Positions 1-8,678 of a stretch of DNA of 64,000 bases are shown one piece after another. The position numbers and the translations under genes were made by a program. Source of the DNA: Candidatus Kapaibacterium sp. (lineage in GTDB: Bacteria > Bacteroidota > Ignavibacteria > Kapaibacteriales > UBA2268); assembly GCA_013414795.1 (NCBI GenBank), contig CP058732.1, positions 980,501 through 1,044,500 on the forward strand. Direction: 5' to 3'. The stretch's first letter is position 1. Every line of letters starts with the position of its first letter. The notes beneath the pieces were generated by a model. It was not told where the DNA came from. It did no database searches and saw only the letters and a list, made by a program, of their open reading frames with translations.

Positions 1-2
1 AC

Positions 3-644
3 GATATCGTAAGATACCTCAATTCGGACTTCGACGGGCAATTTGTCTTCTCGGGGAATATTTTAAACTCCGATGGGCTTGCTTCTCCACCAGGTTCGAC
101 CAACAAACTTCCATACGAAATCATACAGGAAACACCAACACCAGATAATCCTTCGGGGCTTAGAATTATTTTCAAAGGGAATACCAAGAAAGTCGTGGTA
201 AATACAAGTAAAGTCTCTTTGGAAGTAATTAACACAACCGCTGACGAAATGTTCAATGACACCACCCTGACAAATTTGAACACTATCATTGATTTATATA
301 ATCTATTGACTTATAATAAAGATGGAACACCCAGAGGGGAAAATGATTTGTTTACTCAAGAAGATTTGAGTAAATTAGAGAATTACCATAGAACTATTGG
401 GCAAATGTACGATAAAATTAATGCAGTAAATGCTCGAAATGGTGCTTTGTTAAATAGATTGGAAAACTTGCGGGACCAAAGTGCGTCTATACTTACGGCT
501 CTGGAAGGATATAAGTCGAAAGTTGCCGACACAGATTACGCTTCTACAACAATTCAGTTGAACAAGGACCAAACAGCATTACAATTCACTTTACAAGTCG
601 CTGCCAGATTGACGCAAACAACACTTTTTGATTTCTTAAGGTAA
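3..644 (+). CDS. flgL: Flagellar hook-associated protein 3 (FlgL), C-terminal part
   Basis: The frame is open from the left edge of the window, so the gene starts upstream and only about 213 C-terminal residues are present. FlgL forms the hook-filament junction outside the cell. The last 60 residues have the flagellin-family C-terminal helix: LENLRDQSASIL, then DTDYAST, then LQVAARLTQTTLFDFL, like the D-x-DYA and ARL.Q.SLLD pattern of FlgL and flagellin. The segment QFVFSGN near the left edge resembles the FSG region of FlgL. motA starts 7 nt downstream, so the two are likely co-transcribed. A flagellin paralogue is the main alternative; lack of a classic flagellin ending and the FSGN segment favour FlgL. 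Confidence 0.75.
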   Translation, partial: DIVRYLNSDFDGQFVFSGNILNSDGLASPPGSTNKLPYEIIQETPTPDNPSGLRIIFKGNTKKVVVNTSKVSLEVINTTADEMFNDTTLTNLNTIIDLYNLLTYNKDGTPRGENDLFTQEDLSKLENYHRTIGQMYDKINAVNARNGALLNRLENLRDQSASILTALEGYKSKVADTDYASTTIQLNKDQTALQFTLQVAARLTQTTLFDFLR

Positions 645-651
645 ATATGCA

Positions 652-1443
652 ATGAGATTTTCAAGTGGATTGGCTTTACTTTTCGGCTTTATTGCAGTTT
701 TCGGTGCTTTTGTTTGGGAAAGTGGTTCCCTTGAATCGGTCTTCCTTGGTCCTGCTCTTTTGATTGTTGTCGGAGGCACCCTTGCAGCTGGCTTGGCAGG
801 CACTTCCGTCGAGGTAATGGCTCGAATGCCAAAACTTATTTGGATAGCCCTTTTCCCTAAACGTTATGATAAAATCGAAATCATCGACCAGTTCGTAGAA
901 TTTTCAATCTTTTCCCGTAAAGAAGGGATTCTCGCTCTTGAATCAAGATTGAACGAAGTCAAACATCCATATATGCGGAGACTATTTCTTTTAATGATTG
1001 ACGGAACCGACCCACAAACTTTACAAAAAATGGCTGAAACGGAAGTTAGTTATATGTCCGAACGCCACAACATCAATATCACATTGTTTCAAAAATTGGG
1101 TGGCTATTCCCCAACGATGGGAATTATCGGAACAGTTATGGGTTTGATTGCAACTCTTGCTTCTGCTGGCTCCGACCCAACAGTACTAATTCGACATATA
1201 GCAACAGCATTCATTGCAACTATGTGGGGAATTATACTTGCAAATCTGCTTTGGCTACCAATTGGCGATAAGTTGCGAGTTCTTCATCTCGAAGAAGTGG
1301 AACTTATGCAAATGATACTCGACGGCACTCTTGGTATTCAGTTGGGTGAAATTCCTTCCGTTCTCCGAGCAAAACTTCTTGCTTCGCTCCCTCTTTCCGA
1401 ACAAGAACGCTACCTTGAAGAACGAGGTAGTAGAATTATCTAA
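652..1443 (+). CDS. motA: MotA-like flagellar motor stator protein
   Basis: This 263-residue inner-membrane protein belongs to the MotA/TolQ/ExbB proton-channel family. Two hydrophobic segments lie at about residues 3-20 and 30-50. A long cytoplasmic region follows, then two more segments at about 150-170 and 185-205 with the conserved GYSPTMGIIGTVMGLI stretch. The length and two-plus-two membrane layout fit MotA rather than ExbB (three segments). It follows flgL by 7 nt. MotA needs MotB to form the stator, yet the next gene is a HIT hydrolase and no OmpA-type MotB occurs in the window. Confidence 0.85.
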   Translation: MRFSSGLALLFGFIAVFGAFVWESGSLESVFLGPALLIVVGGTLAAGLAGTSVEVMARMPKLIWIALFPKRYDKIEIIDQFVEFSIFSRKEGILALESRLNEVKHPYMRRLFLLMIDGTDPQTLQKMAETEVSYMSERHNINITLFQKLGGYSPTMGIIGTVMGLIATLASAGSDPTVLIRHIATAFIATMWGIILANLLWLPIGDKLRVLHLEEVELMQMILDGTLGIQLGEIPSVLRAKLLASLPLSEQERYLEERGSRII

Positions 1444-1521
1444 CTGCTTTTTTCATTTATTCTTATTGGCAAAAAGAATCAAAATAATTTTTAAATTTGC
1501 GTTTTCATTTGGTGTGAAACT

Positions 1522-1866
1522 ATGGGAGACACAATTTTTGGAAAAATCATTCGCCGCGAAATCCCAGCCGACATTGTTTATGAAGACGAAGAAGTCCTTG
1601 CTTTCAAGGACATTGCACCGCAAGCACCAATCCACATTTTGATTATTCCAAAGAAAGAAATACCAACCGCAAATGATATTCAAGAAGAAGATGCACCCTT
1701 GATAGGCAAGTTGTTTATCGTTGCAAAGAAACTTGCCAAAGAATTTGGTGTCGACGAATCGGGCTACCGACTTGTTATCAATTGCAACAAAGATGCTGGG
1801 CAAGCGGTCTACCATTTACACCTTCATTTGCTTGGAGGAAGAAAGTTTACTTGGCCACCAGGTTGA
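1522..1866 (+). CDS. HIT family purine nucleotide hydrolase (HinT-like)
   Basis: A complete 114-residue histidine-triad protein. The C-terminal triad HLHLHLL is at residues 98-104, with GG following, as in HinT nucleoside phosphoramidases; the N-terminal [11 protein letters not shown] is also typical. The family hydrolyses AMP-lysine or other adenosine phosphoramidates in the cytoplasm. The ATG at 1522 gives the standard family length. kdsD starts directly behind it, so they are probably co-transcribed. The physiological substrate cannot be read from the sequence. Confidence 0.92.
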   Translation: MGDTIFGKIIRREIPADIVYEDEEVLAFKDIAPQAPIHILIIPKKEIPTANDIQEEDAPLIGKLFIVAKKLAKEFGVDESGYRLVINCNKDAGQAVYHLHLHLLGGRKFTWPPG

Positions 1867-1874
1867 TTAAGGAG

Positions 1875-2849
1875 ATGATGGAACGAGGAAATTTACTTGA
1901 AATTGCAAGGAATACTTTGCAAATAGAAATAGATTCTTTACAGAAGTTAAAAGAGTCGCTCGATGACAATTTTGTCCGTGCGGTCGAACTAATTCTTTCT
2001 GCACGAAAGATAATAGTAACGGGAATTGGAAAAAGTGGGATTATCGGACGAAAGATTGCTGGTACTTTTCTTAGCATTGGGTTACCTTGCGTTTTTATGC
2101 ATTCTGTTGATGCTTTACACGGAGACATTGGTATTGTTTCCGAAGGCGACCTTGCGATTTTGCTCTCTAAAAGTGGTTCCACCGAAGAACTCGTCCAACT
2201 TGTCCCGTTCTTAAAAAACCGCGGAGCAAAGATTATTTCAATTGTTGGCAACGAGCATTCGTTTTTGGCAAAAGAATCGGACGTAACAATACTTGCCCGC
2301 GTCGAACGCGAAGCCTGCCCTTTAAACATTGTTCCAACTTCAAGTGCTATGGTTGCCCTTGCTGTTGGCGACGCTCTCGCTGCTTGTATTATGAAAGTCA
2401 AAAACTTAACCATAGAAGATTTCGCCCGCCAACATCCTCTTGGTCAACTTGGACGAAACATCATACTCCGAGTTGAAGATGTGATGCATAAAAACGATAA
2501 TTTGCCGTTAATCCATCCAGAAAACACATTCCGCGAGGCAGTAATTGAAATCACAAACAAAAAGTTGGGTTGTGTTTGCGTCGTTGAAAACGGCAATAAA
2601 CTTGTTGGATTAATTACCGATGGAGACGTTCGCCGTGCTTTGCAAAAATTCGAAAATATCGACAAGTTGAAAGTCGAAGATGTTATGACGCCCAATCCCA
2701 TTACAATCCACTATTCAGCACTTCTTGGCGAAGCATTGTCTTTGATGGAGCAAAGGGAAAGCCAGATTAATGTGCTTCCAGTTGTAGACGAGAACAATGT
2801 TTGCATCGGAGTAATTCGGCTTCACGACATCGTCAGAAGTTCGATTTAG
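1875..2849 (+). CDS. kdsD: Arabinose-5-phosphate isomerase (KdsD/KpsF family)
   Basis: Interconverts ribulose-5-phosphate and arabinose-5-phosphate, the first step to Kdo for lipopolysaccharide. An N-terminal SIS domain (about residues 10-170) carries VTGIGKSG, the HGDIG loop and SKSGSTEEL. Two CBS domains follow (about 200-260 and 270-324) with LVGLITDGDVRRAL. At 324 residues it has the usual family length. The start is set at the ATG-ATG pair at 1875/1878 next to an AAGGAG; a TTG at 1863 overlapping the hinT stop is possible. Its 3' end overlaps the convergent glycosyltransferase gene by 17 bp. It implies an LPS-type outer membrane. Confidence 0.93.
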   Translation: MMERGNLLEIARNTLQIEIDSLQKLKESLDDNFVRAVELILSARKIIVTGIGKSGIIGRKIAGTFLSIGLPCVFMHSVDALHGDIGIVSEGDLAILLSKSGSTEELVQLVPFLKNRGAKIISIVGNEHSFLAKESDVTILARVEREACPLNIVPTSSAMVALAVGDALAACIMKVKNLTIEDFARQHPLGQLGRNIILRVEDVMHKNDNLPLIHPENTFREAVIEITNKKLGCVCVVENGNKLVGLITDGDVRRALQKFENIDKLKVEDVMTPNPITIHYSALLGEALSLMEQRESQINVLPVVDENNVCIGVIRLHDIVRSSI

Positions 2850-3975
2850 TCTTCTTCGATTTAAAATAATTATATTCTTCAATTATTTTAGAAGCAAGAT
2901 AATCCCAATTGGCAATAGATTTGTACTTTGCTACTCCTTTTTTGAAATTTTCAACTGGCAAGGAGAAAAACTTCAAAATCGATTCCGCAAGCATTTCTGG
3001 AACGGCTTTTTCGACAATTAATCCCGAGCCGTAAGGTTCAATCATTTCGTGCAAGCCACCGACTCGAGTTGCAATTACTGGCATATCGAAATGGTATGCA
3101 ATACCAACGATACCACTTTGCGTTGCAGACTTGTATGGCAATACACAAACATCAGCAGAGGAGAAGAACAAAGGAACTTCGTTGTCTGCAATGTAACGAA
3201 CAAAGAGTTTCACCCTCTCCCGAAGATTTAATTTTTCAATTTGTTCGTTGTATTTGTCGAAAGATGTATAAGATTCGCCCGCAATAACCAGATAATATTC
3301 TTCGGGCAAGATTGCCAAAGTCTCTAATAACAAATCTAAACCCTTGTACTCACGGATAAAGCCAAAGAAGAGAAGAATTTTTCTATCTTTTGGTAAACCC
3401 AAAATTTCGAGAGCCTGGTTTTTATCGATTTTACTACCAAAATTGTCATACAAAGGATGTGGAATATTGGAAAAATTTGCCTCGGGAACGATTTGAATTA
3501 AATCGTTCTGCACTTTGTTGCTCATAACAATAAACGAATGATTCTGCTTCAAAAAGAATTTATTCAATTGCCTGGCAAAAGGAAATTTCTCGTGTGGGTT
3601 AACATTGTCCAGGATCGATATGCAAAAAGCAGAGTGTTTCAATCTCTTCAACACTGTACCAAGCGAAGGAGCAAAAAACGGCATCCAATACTTGGTTACA
3701 ACAATGTCTGGATTGAACTTTTTGATGACACTTGCGGTTGTGAGATATGATATGGGATTTATTGTATCCAGAATTGATATTGATTCAACGATTTCTGGAT
3801 TATCCTCTGGTTTAATATATTGTGTTTCGCCTGGAAATAGCAATTTGGGATATTGACGCTTGAACGTGTAGGCAACGACTTCGGCATATTTAGACAATGC
3901 ATAGAAGAGCCTGGCATTGAACTGGGCAATACCACCACGAAAGGGATAGAAAGTCGATAAGTAAGCAATTTTCAT
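2833..3975 (-). CDS. Glycosyltransferase family 4 protein
   Basis: A GT-B fold glycosyltransferase of about 380 residues. The N-terminus MKIAYLSTFYPFRGGIAQF is the typical donor-fold start with a glycine loop. The C-terminal half has ILLFFGFIREYKGLDLLLE and the nucleotide-sugar signature, with VGGLHEMIE and a downstream Glu-rich loop (GSGLIVEKA). It likely transfers a sugar from a nucleotide donor to a surface glycan or lipid at the cytoplasmic membrane. I chose ATG 3975 over a TTG three codons upstream. It is convergent with kdsD and divergent from the methyltransferase gene. Sugar specificity cannot be called. Confidence 0.85.
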   Translation of the reverse strand: MKIAYLSTFYPFRGGIAQFNARLFYALSKYAEVVAYTFKRQYPKLLFPGETQYIKPEDNPEIVESISILDTINPISYLTTASVIKKFNPDIVVTKYWMPFFAPSLGTVLKRLKHSAFCISILDNVNPHEKFPFARQLNKFFLKQNHSFIVMSNKVQNDLIQIVPEANFSNIPHPLYDNFGSKIDKNQALEILGLPKDRKILLFFGFIREYKGLDLLLETLAILPEEYYLVIAGESYTSFDKYNEQIEKLNLRERVKLFVRYIADNEVPLFFSSADVCVLPYKSATQSGIVGIAYHFDMPVIATRVGGLHEMIEPYGSGLIVEKAVPEMLAESILKFFSLPVENFKKGVAKYKSIANWDYLASKIIEEYNYFKSKKTKSNF

Positions 3976-4037
3976 ATATTTCAAAATTAATCGTTAATAA
4001 TGACGTTTAATTTATAAAATTTTTTTAATGTTTGAAT

Positions 4038-4853
4038 ATGGATATAAATTTTGTTGAGCAGAAAATAGACAAATTAAATTTAAGTTGGTACAATTCCTAC
4101 TATTGGAAGTACCAATATAAATTAAGCAAGGAGTACATTATTCCCTACTTGAAAGGCTTGGGCTTCGAGCCAAAAGATAAATCGATTTGCGAAATAGGAA
4201 GTGCCGAAGGTGGAGTATTGTTCGCATTTGCAGAAAATGGGGCTGGCTATTGCCTTGCTACCGATATCGTTCAAACAAGGCTGGACGCTGGTGAAAAAAT
4301 TGCAAACGAATTTGGGCTTCCTCTTGAATTTCGCTACCATAACATAATTGCGGACGAAATACCAAACGAATGGCAAAACAAATTCGATTTGATTTTACTT
4401 CGTGATGTTATAGAACATTTGGAACAACCAGAAATCGCATTGAAAAAGATAAAGCAAATGCTAAAAATTGGCGGACTTCTTTACGTAACTTTTCCGCCAT
4501 ATTACTCTCCTTTTGGTGGTCATCAACATCAAGTTCAGAACTTTTTTAGCAAATTTCCATATATTCACTGGCTTCCGAAGCCAATTTTTAATCTGCTTGT
4601 GAAGAACGGTCGCCCAGCTGACGTCCAGGAGGTTTTGCGTTTGAAATCAATTCGGCTAACTATTCGCAAATTCTTAAAACTGGTCGAGGAAGTAGGTTTG
4701 GATATTATCAAAAGCGAATTCTTTTTTGTTCGTCCAGTGTATAAATATAAATTTGGATTGAATGCTGTTCGTTTGCCAAGTGAACCATCTTTTCTATTGT
4801 TGAAAGAAATTCTTGCAACCGAAGCCTCTTTCGTTATTATGAGAAAAAATTAA
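4038..4853 (+). CDS. Class I SAM-dependent methyltransferase
   Basis: A 271-residue methyltransferase. Motif I is SICEIGSAEGGVL at about residues 50-60. An acidic ATDIVQ follows (ribose-binding strand 2), then FDLILLRDVIEHLEQP and the LKIGGLLYVTFPP strand of Methyltransf_11/23-type domains. The substrate is unknown; neighbouring glycosyltransferases suggest a glycan or lipid intermediate. The ATG at 4038 is preferred to the TTG at 4032. rlmB begins 1 nt after its stop, so the two are translationally linked although functionally unrelated. Confidence 0.85.
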   Translation: MDINFVEQKIDKLNLSWYNSYYWKYQYKLSKEYIIPYLKGLGFEPKDKSICEIGSAEGGVLFAFAENGAGYCLATDIVQTRLDAGEKIANEFGLPLEFRYHNIIADEIPNEWQNKFDLILLRDVIEHLEQPEIALKKIKQMLKIGGLLYVTFPPYYSPFGGHQHQVQNFFSKFPYIHWLPKPIFNLLVKNGRPADVQEVLRLKSIRLTIRKFLKLVEEVGLDIIKSEFFFVRPVYKYKFGLNAVRLPSEPSFLLLKEILATEASFVIMRKN

Positions 4854-4854
4854 A

Positions 4855-5619
4855 ATGACACAAGAAAGCATAATATTCGGACGCAATCCAGTACTCGAAG
4901 TATTGAAAAATCAACCAGATAAGGTAGAAAAAATTTACCTTCGTTTTGGTGTGCAAGGCAAACCAATCGAAGAAATCCAAAGAATTGCTCGCAAACAGAG
5001 TATTCCAATCACTTTTCTCGATAAAGAAAAATTCAAACGGTTAACGAAATCGACTAAAACCGAAGACACACAAGGAGTTGTCGCCCTTCTAACTATTGTC
5101 CAATACAAAGAAATCGACACAATTATTCAAGATGCTTTCAAACAAACGGATAAACCAATACTTGTCATTTTGGATAAAATCCAAGACCCACAAAATCTTG
5201 GTGCAATTGCTCGAACGGCTGAATGTGCTGGTGTTCAAGGGATAATTGTTCCAGGCACGGATAGTGCACCAATCACATCGACAGTTGTAAAAACAAGTGC
5301 TGGTGCGATTTTGAACCTACCGATTGCAAAAGTTGGAAATCTTGCAAAAGTCATAGACTATCTGAAAGAGAATGGTTTTTGGATTTTAGGAACTTCATCA
5401 TCTGCAAAGGAAACCATTTGGGAAGCGAATTTCGACATACCTTTGGCAGTTGTTATTGGTAACGAAGGAAAAGGAATAAGTCCTTCTTTATTAAAAAAGT
5501 GTGATTTGGTTGTAAAAATTCCTATGTTTGGTAAAACAGATTCACTGAATGCATCGGTCGCTACGGGAATTATTCTCTTCGAGATTCTTCGTCAACGTGG
5601 TTTATCTGTGCAAGAATAA
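4855..5619 (+). CDS. rlmB: TrmH/SpoU family 23S rRNA 2'-O-ribose methyltransferase (RlmB-like)
   Basis: This 254-residue protein has an N-terminal SpoU substrate-binding domain (FGRNPVLEVL) and a C-terminal SPOUT knot. Motif 1 is DPQNLGAIARTAE, motif 2 is VVIGNEGKGIS, and motif 3 is SLNASVATGIILFEI. RlmB methylates the ribose of G2251 in 23S rRNA. TrmH-family paralogues are hard to separate by eye, so the symbol is probable, not certain. Its last 50 nt overlap the 3' end of the convergent EamA gene. Confidence 0.88.
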   Translation: MTQESIIFGRNPVLEVLKNQPDKVEKIYLRFGVQGKPIEEIQRIARKQSIPITFLDKEKFKRLTKSTKTEDTQGVVALLTIVQYKEIDTIIQDAFKQTDKPILVILDKIQDPQNLGAIARTAECAGVQGIIVPGTDSAPITSTVVKTSAGAILNLPIAKVGNLAKVIDYLKENGFWILGTSSSAKETIWEANFDIPLAVVIGNEGKGISPSLLKKCDLVVKIPMFGKTDSLNASVATGIILFEILRQRGLSVQE

Positions 5620-6457
5620 CGCCAACAATTACCAACAGCCCACCCAACAAATATATACTTGTAAGAACTTGTTTGAAGAAAATCACTGAAAGTATTGTTG
5701 TGAACACTGGTTGCAAATTATTGAAAACACCAAGGCTACTGGCACTCATCCTTTTCAAAGCATAATACCACAGCAAGTAGGATAGCCCCGAGGTCATTAC
5801 AGCAAGATAAACAATTTGCAACCAATGTGTTGTTTGTATCATCCCGACGTACGAAATGTCGCCAACTGCTATTGAAATTGGCAAATAGAGCAGAAAGCCC
5901 AAAACCATCGAAATTGCAGTTGTGTAAATGCTACCATATTCTCGAATCAAGGGCTTACCATAAGTTGTATAAAAAGCCCAAGACAGACTTGCAACGAGTG
6001 CGATAAGGTTGCCTAAAAAGTACTCCGATTTTAAAGAAACGCCCTTTTCGATTAGAATCAAACCAATGCCAACAAAGGCAACAACTATTCCAATGATTTT
6101 GCGGAGCGTTGCTTTCTCCTTCAAAAATATTACAGCAATAATTAAAATGAAAATCGGTGAAAGAGCATAGGCAAGCGCAACATTTGGGGCAGTTGTCAAT
6201 TTAATGCTAACAAAGAAAAGTAACTGATTTAATGGAATACTTAAAGCACCAAGAATAAAAAACTTTGGTACATCCTTTTTCTTAATAGCAAAAATATTCT
6301 GCTTTCGGATAAGTAGTATAAGGACAAACATTATCGAGGCGAAAAGGCTTCGAAAAAACAAAACCAGAGTTGGTGGCAAATCGAAAGTAAGATTCTTGGC
6401 GAAAATGTGAGTTGTCGAGGCAAGAAACTGCTGGAAAATCAACAAAAAGTATATCAT
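5570..6457 (-). CDS. EamA/DMT-family transporter
   Basis: A 295-residue integral membrane protein with about ten hydrophobic segments arranged as two EamA repeats. Family hallmarks are PPTLVLFFRSLFAS in the first repeat, ALSPIFILIIAVIFLKEK at its end, and NLQPVFTTILSVIFFKQ at the end of the second. It probably exports a metabolite; the substrate cannot be predicted. ATG 6457 overlaps the stop of the upstream glycosyltransferase (ATGA), so they are likely translationally coupled. Its 3' end overlaps rlmB by 50 bp on the opposite strand. Confidence 0.88.
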   Translation of the reverse strand: MIYFLLIFQQFLASTTHIFAKNLTFDLPPTLVLFFRSLFASIMFVLILLIRKQNIFAIKKKDVPKFFILGALSIPLNQLLFFVSIKLTTAPNVALAYALSPIFILIIAVIFLKEKATLRKIIGIVVAFVGIGLILIEKGVSLKSEYFLGNLIALVASLSWAFYTTYGKPLIREYGSIYTTAISMVLGFLLYLPISIAVGDISYVGMIQTTHWLQIVYLAVMTSGLSYLLWYYALKRMSASSLGVFNNLQPVFTTILSVIFFKQVLTSIYLLGGLLVIVGVILAQINHVDEESRRE

Positions 6458-7563
6458 TTCACCAAATCCATAATAATTTTCTCTTGCTGTTCCCAAACAA
6501 AAAGTTCAGAGCATTTTTCCAATTCCATTCGGTATTGCTCCTTGTTGCTCGCAACAGAAACAATCGCTTCTGACAAATCTTTTGGTGTTACATTTGGTTC
6601 GACCAATTCGCCAATGCGAAAAGACTTGAACACTCTGGAAATTGCTGGCAAGTTGGTTGCAAGAACTGGTATTCCCGCTTGCACATACTCGAAGAGTTTA
6701 TTAGGCAAAGCAAGTTTGTACGAAAAGGAAATTGGCTCAATCAGACACAGCCCAACATCGCATCCGCTGGTGTATTGCAATAATTTTTCGTATGGAATTT
6801 GTCCAAGAAAATGAACTCTTTCATCAAGAGCAAGATTTTTCGCTAAATCTTGGTATTCCTTTTCCATTGATCCGCTTCCAGCAATAATCAAATGCAATTC
6901 TTCTGCATATTTCAAAGACGAAACGCAAAGTTCAATCCCTCTGCCTTTCAACAAAACTCCTTGATATATTGCAAGTATATTTTTTTCAGAAAGCCCAAAC
7001 TTTTTTCTTAAATCAACTGGTTTCAAAGTATCGATTTTTTTTGGATAATTGTAAACGACTTCTATTCTCTTTTTTGGGAACAATTTCGAAAGATATTCCT
7101 TGTCTAAATCGCCAGTAACTATGATTGCATCGACATTTTTAACATTTATTCTTTCGAAGTATTTCAAAACAAACTGTTTGAATGGCTTTTCGTTTAAACT
7201 TGCCAGTGCGGAGTAGATTTCTCTTGAATCGTAAATCAGTTTCGCATTGTACTTTTTTTTGAACTTAACTCCAAGAGGAAGAGAATATACATCGGAGCAC
7301 AAAACATATTTGGGAACAACAAATTCCAGAAAATTTTTGCCAGCGGTTAAAAAATCGACAACTTTTGCGATGGTTTTGATATTCTCTCGAACTTCAACTC
7401 GAAATCTGTTTTCTTTGGACTTAACAAATTCATAATTGTCAAGCGTTACTGTTGCAATTCGTAAACCATTCTTGTCGAATGTATCGATAAAATTTGACAA
7501 GCGTGCATCGTATTCAATTTTATTTAAAGCGATAACAAGAACATCGACTTCGACTTTTTTCAT
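6454..7563 (-). CDS. Glycosyltransferase family 4 protein
   Basis: A 369-residue GT-B glycosyltransferase. The N-terminal half holds VLVIALNKIEYDARL and YDSREIYSAL. The C-terminal half has ILAIYQGVLLKGRGIELC and LAYDG-type loops ending in LPNKLFEYVQAGIPVLATNL, the E-x7-E-like donor-binding region of GT4 enzymes. It sits in a minus-strand run with the FemAB/GNAT-like gene upstream (stop 3 nt before this ATG) and the EamA transporter downstream, which fits surface-glycan biosynthesis. Donor and acceptor are unknown. Confidence 0.85.
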   Translation of the reverse strand: MKKVEVDVLVIALNKIEYDARLSNFIDTFDKNGLRIATVTLDNYEFVKSKENRFRVEVRENIKTIAKVVDFLTAGKNFLEFVVPKYVLCSDVYSLPLGVKFKKKYNAKLIYDSREIYSALASLNEKPFKQFVLKYFERINVKNVDAIIVTGDLDKEYLSKLFPKKRIEVVYNYPKKIDTLKPVDLRKKFGLSEKNILAIYQGVLLKGRGIELCVSSLKYAEELHLIIAGSGSMEKEYQDLAKNLALDERVHFLGQIPYEKLLQYTSGCDVGLCLIEPISFSYKLALPNKLFEYVQAGIPVLATNLPAISRVFKSFRIGELVEPNVTPKDLSEAIVSVASNKEQYRMELEKCSELFVWEQQEKIIMDLVK

Positions 7564-7565
7564 AA

Positions 7566-8543
7566 TCAATCACGAAACTTGTAGTGGTAAGTGCTTCGAA
7601 GTATTCCGTGCGAGTAGAACCGCTCTTTGAAATTGATTAAACTTAATGCTGGCGTCATTGGATTTGGCGACTTTGTGTCCTGCGAAACTCCAATGTCTAC
7701 CCACTCGAAACCGTTTTCTATAGCCCAGCGAACAGTTTCGTACATTATCAAATAGACTGGCTTCAAATGCTCATATTCATACAGCAACATATTGTAGAAA
7801 CAAAGAACAACCTTGGGATTGCAGATAAAAAGCCAGGAGCCCGCAATTGGCTTTTCTTCGTAGTAAACCATATTCAAGCGAACTTTGTCTGGGACAAGTT
7901 GAGCAACTCGAAGCATATCTTCGAGCGAATGTGTTGGTTTTGCATTGTGTTTCGCTTTGTTTTTGACAAGAATTTCGTTAAATGTTACATAATCATCGCT
8001 TTCACGAATAGTAATTTTGCCTTCTCTCAAAATCTTTCGAATTGTTTTTCTCGCTGTTTTGTCAAAGTAATTCAAAAATTCTTTGTCGAAACGTAGATGT
8101 ATTGCGTGGCTTATGTAGTGTAGTTCGAAATCAAAATTTCGATAGAGCATTGCATATTCAATGTTCTGTGTAATCACTTTATTGTAGATAATTGGCGGTG
8201 GAATAAGAAAAATCTCTTTATAATCATTGTTCTTGAAGTAATCCATCATTGTGTCGACCAATTGGAGCGATTTTTCAAATGGAATATCATCGGTAACAAG
8301 CGAACCATAACTTGCCCCAACGGGAGACCAAAAAACTTTATCTTCCGTAATCCCCCCTGGAAGAACAGCAAGAAGTTTACCGTTTTCGAAAAACATCAGG
8401 TGGTGGAAATTGAACTTTCCCTTTGGATGGTAATCCAAAAACGCCTGCAAATGGAAAAGTGTTCCATTGTTCGAATTTTCAACGAAATTATCCCACTCCG
8501 CCCGATACTTTTCCTCGTATTCGACAACTTCGATTTTGTTCAT
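7566..8543 (-). CDS. FemAB/GNAT_6-like peptidyl- or acyl-transferase
   Basis: A 325-residue protein with a bipartite acyltransferase architecture (FemAB/BioF2-like, GNAT_6). N-terminal features are the W-x-x-F-V and GTLFHLQAFLDYHP segments. The C-terminal GNAT part has PIAGSWLFIC and WVDIGVSQD followed by LINFKERF, a pattern seen in peptidoglycan-bridge or polysaccharide-linked acyltransferases. The ATG at 8543 is chosen because it gives the usual family N-terminus; the frame upstream is hydrophobic low-complexity. It heads the 8.5-5.5 kb minus-strand cluster with a glycosyltransferase and a transporter. The substrate is not predictable. Confidence 0.72.
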   Translation of the reverse strand: MNKIEVVEYEEKYRAEWDNFVENSNNGTLFHLQAFLDYHPKGKFNFHHLMFFENGKLLAVLPGGITEDKVFWSPVGASYGSLVTDDIPFEKSLQLVDTMMDYFKNNDYKEIFLIPPPIIYNKVITQNIEYAMLYRNFDFELHYISHAIHLRFDKEFLNYFDKTARKTIRKILREGKITIRESDDYVTFNEILVKNKAKHNAKPTHSLEDMLRVAQLVPDKVRLNMVYYEEKPIAGSWLFICNPKVVLCFYNMLLYEYEHLKPVYLIMYETVRWAIENGFEWVDIGVSQDTKSPNPMTPALSLINFKERFYSHGILRSTYHYKFRD

Positions 8544-8611
8544 TACACAAATAAAAAAAAGCAAAATTACTTTAATTTGTGCAACTTTTGGCAAGGATAC
8601 AAAGAGTAAAT

Positions 8612-8660
8612 AAAAAAACCCGAGCACTGCAAAAGTTATGAAAAGCAATGCCCGAGTTTA
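8612..8660 (-). terminator. Rho-independent terminator after the 8.7-12.1 kb gene
   Basis: On the minus strand an imperfect 15-bp stem (12 pairs, loop about 14 nt) is followed by seven T residues. It lies 19 nt beyond the stop of the ASST/FN3 gene and upstream of the FemAB-like start, so it separates the two units. Confidence 0.75.
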
Positions 8661-8678
8661 CTCGTTATGGGGGTTGCA

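Noticed and set aside
1847-2413. Long minus-strand ORF opposite kdsD
   Set aside because: It lies inside the conserved kdsD gene, has no recognisable domain and no ribosome site.
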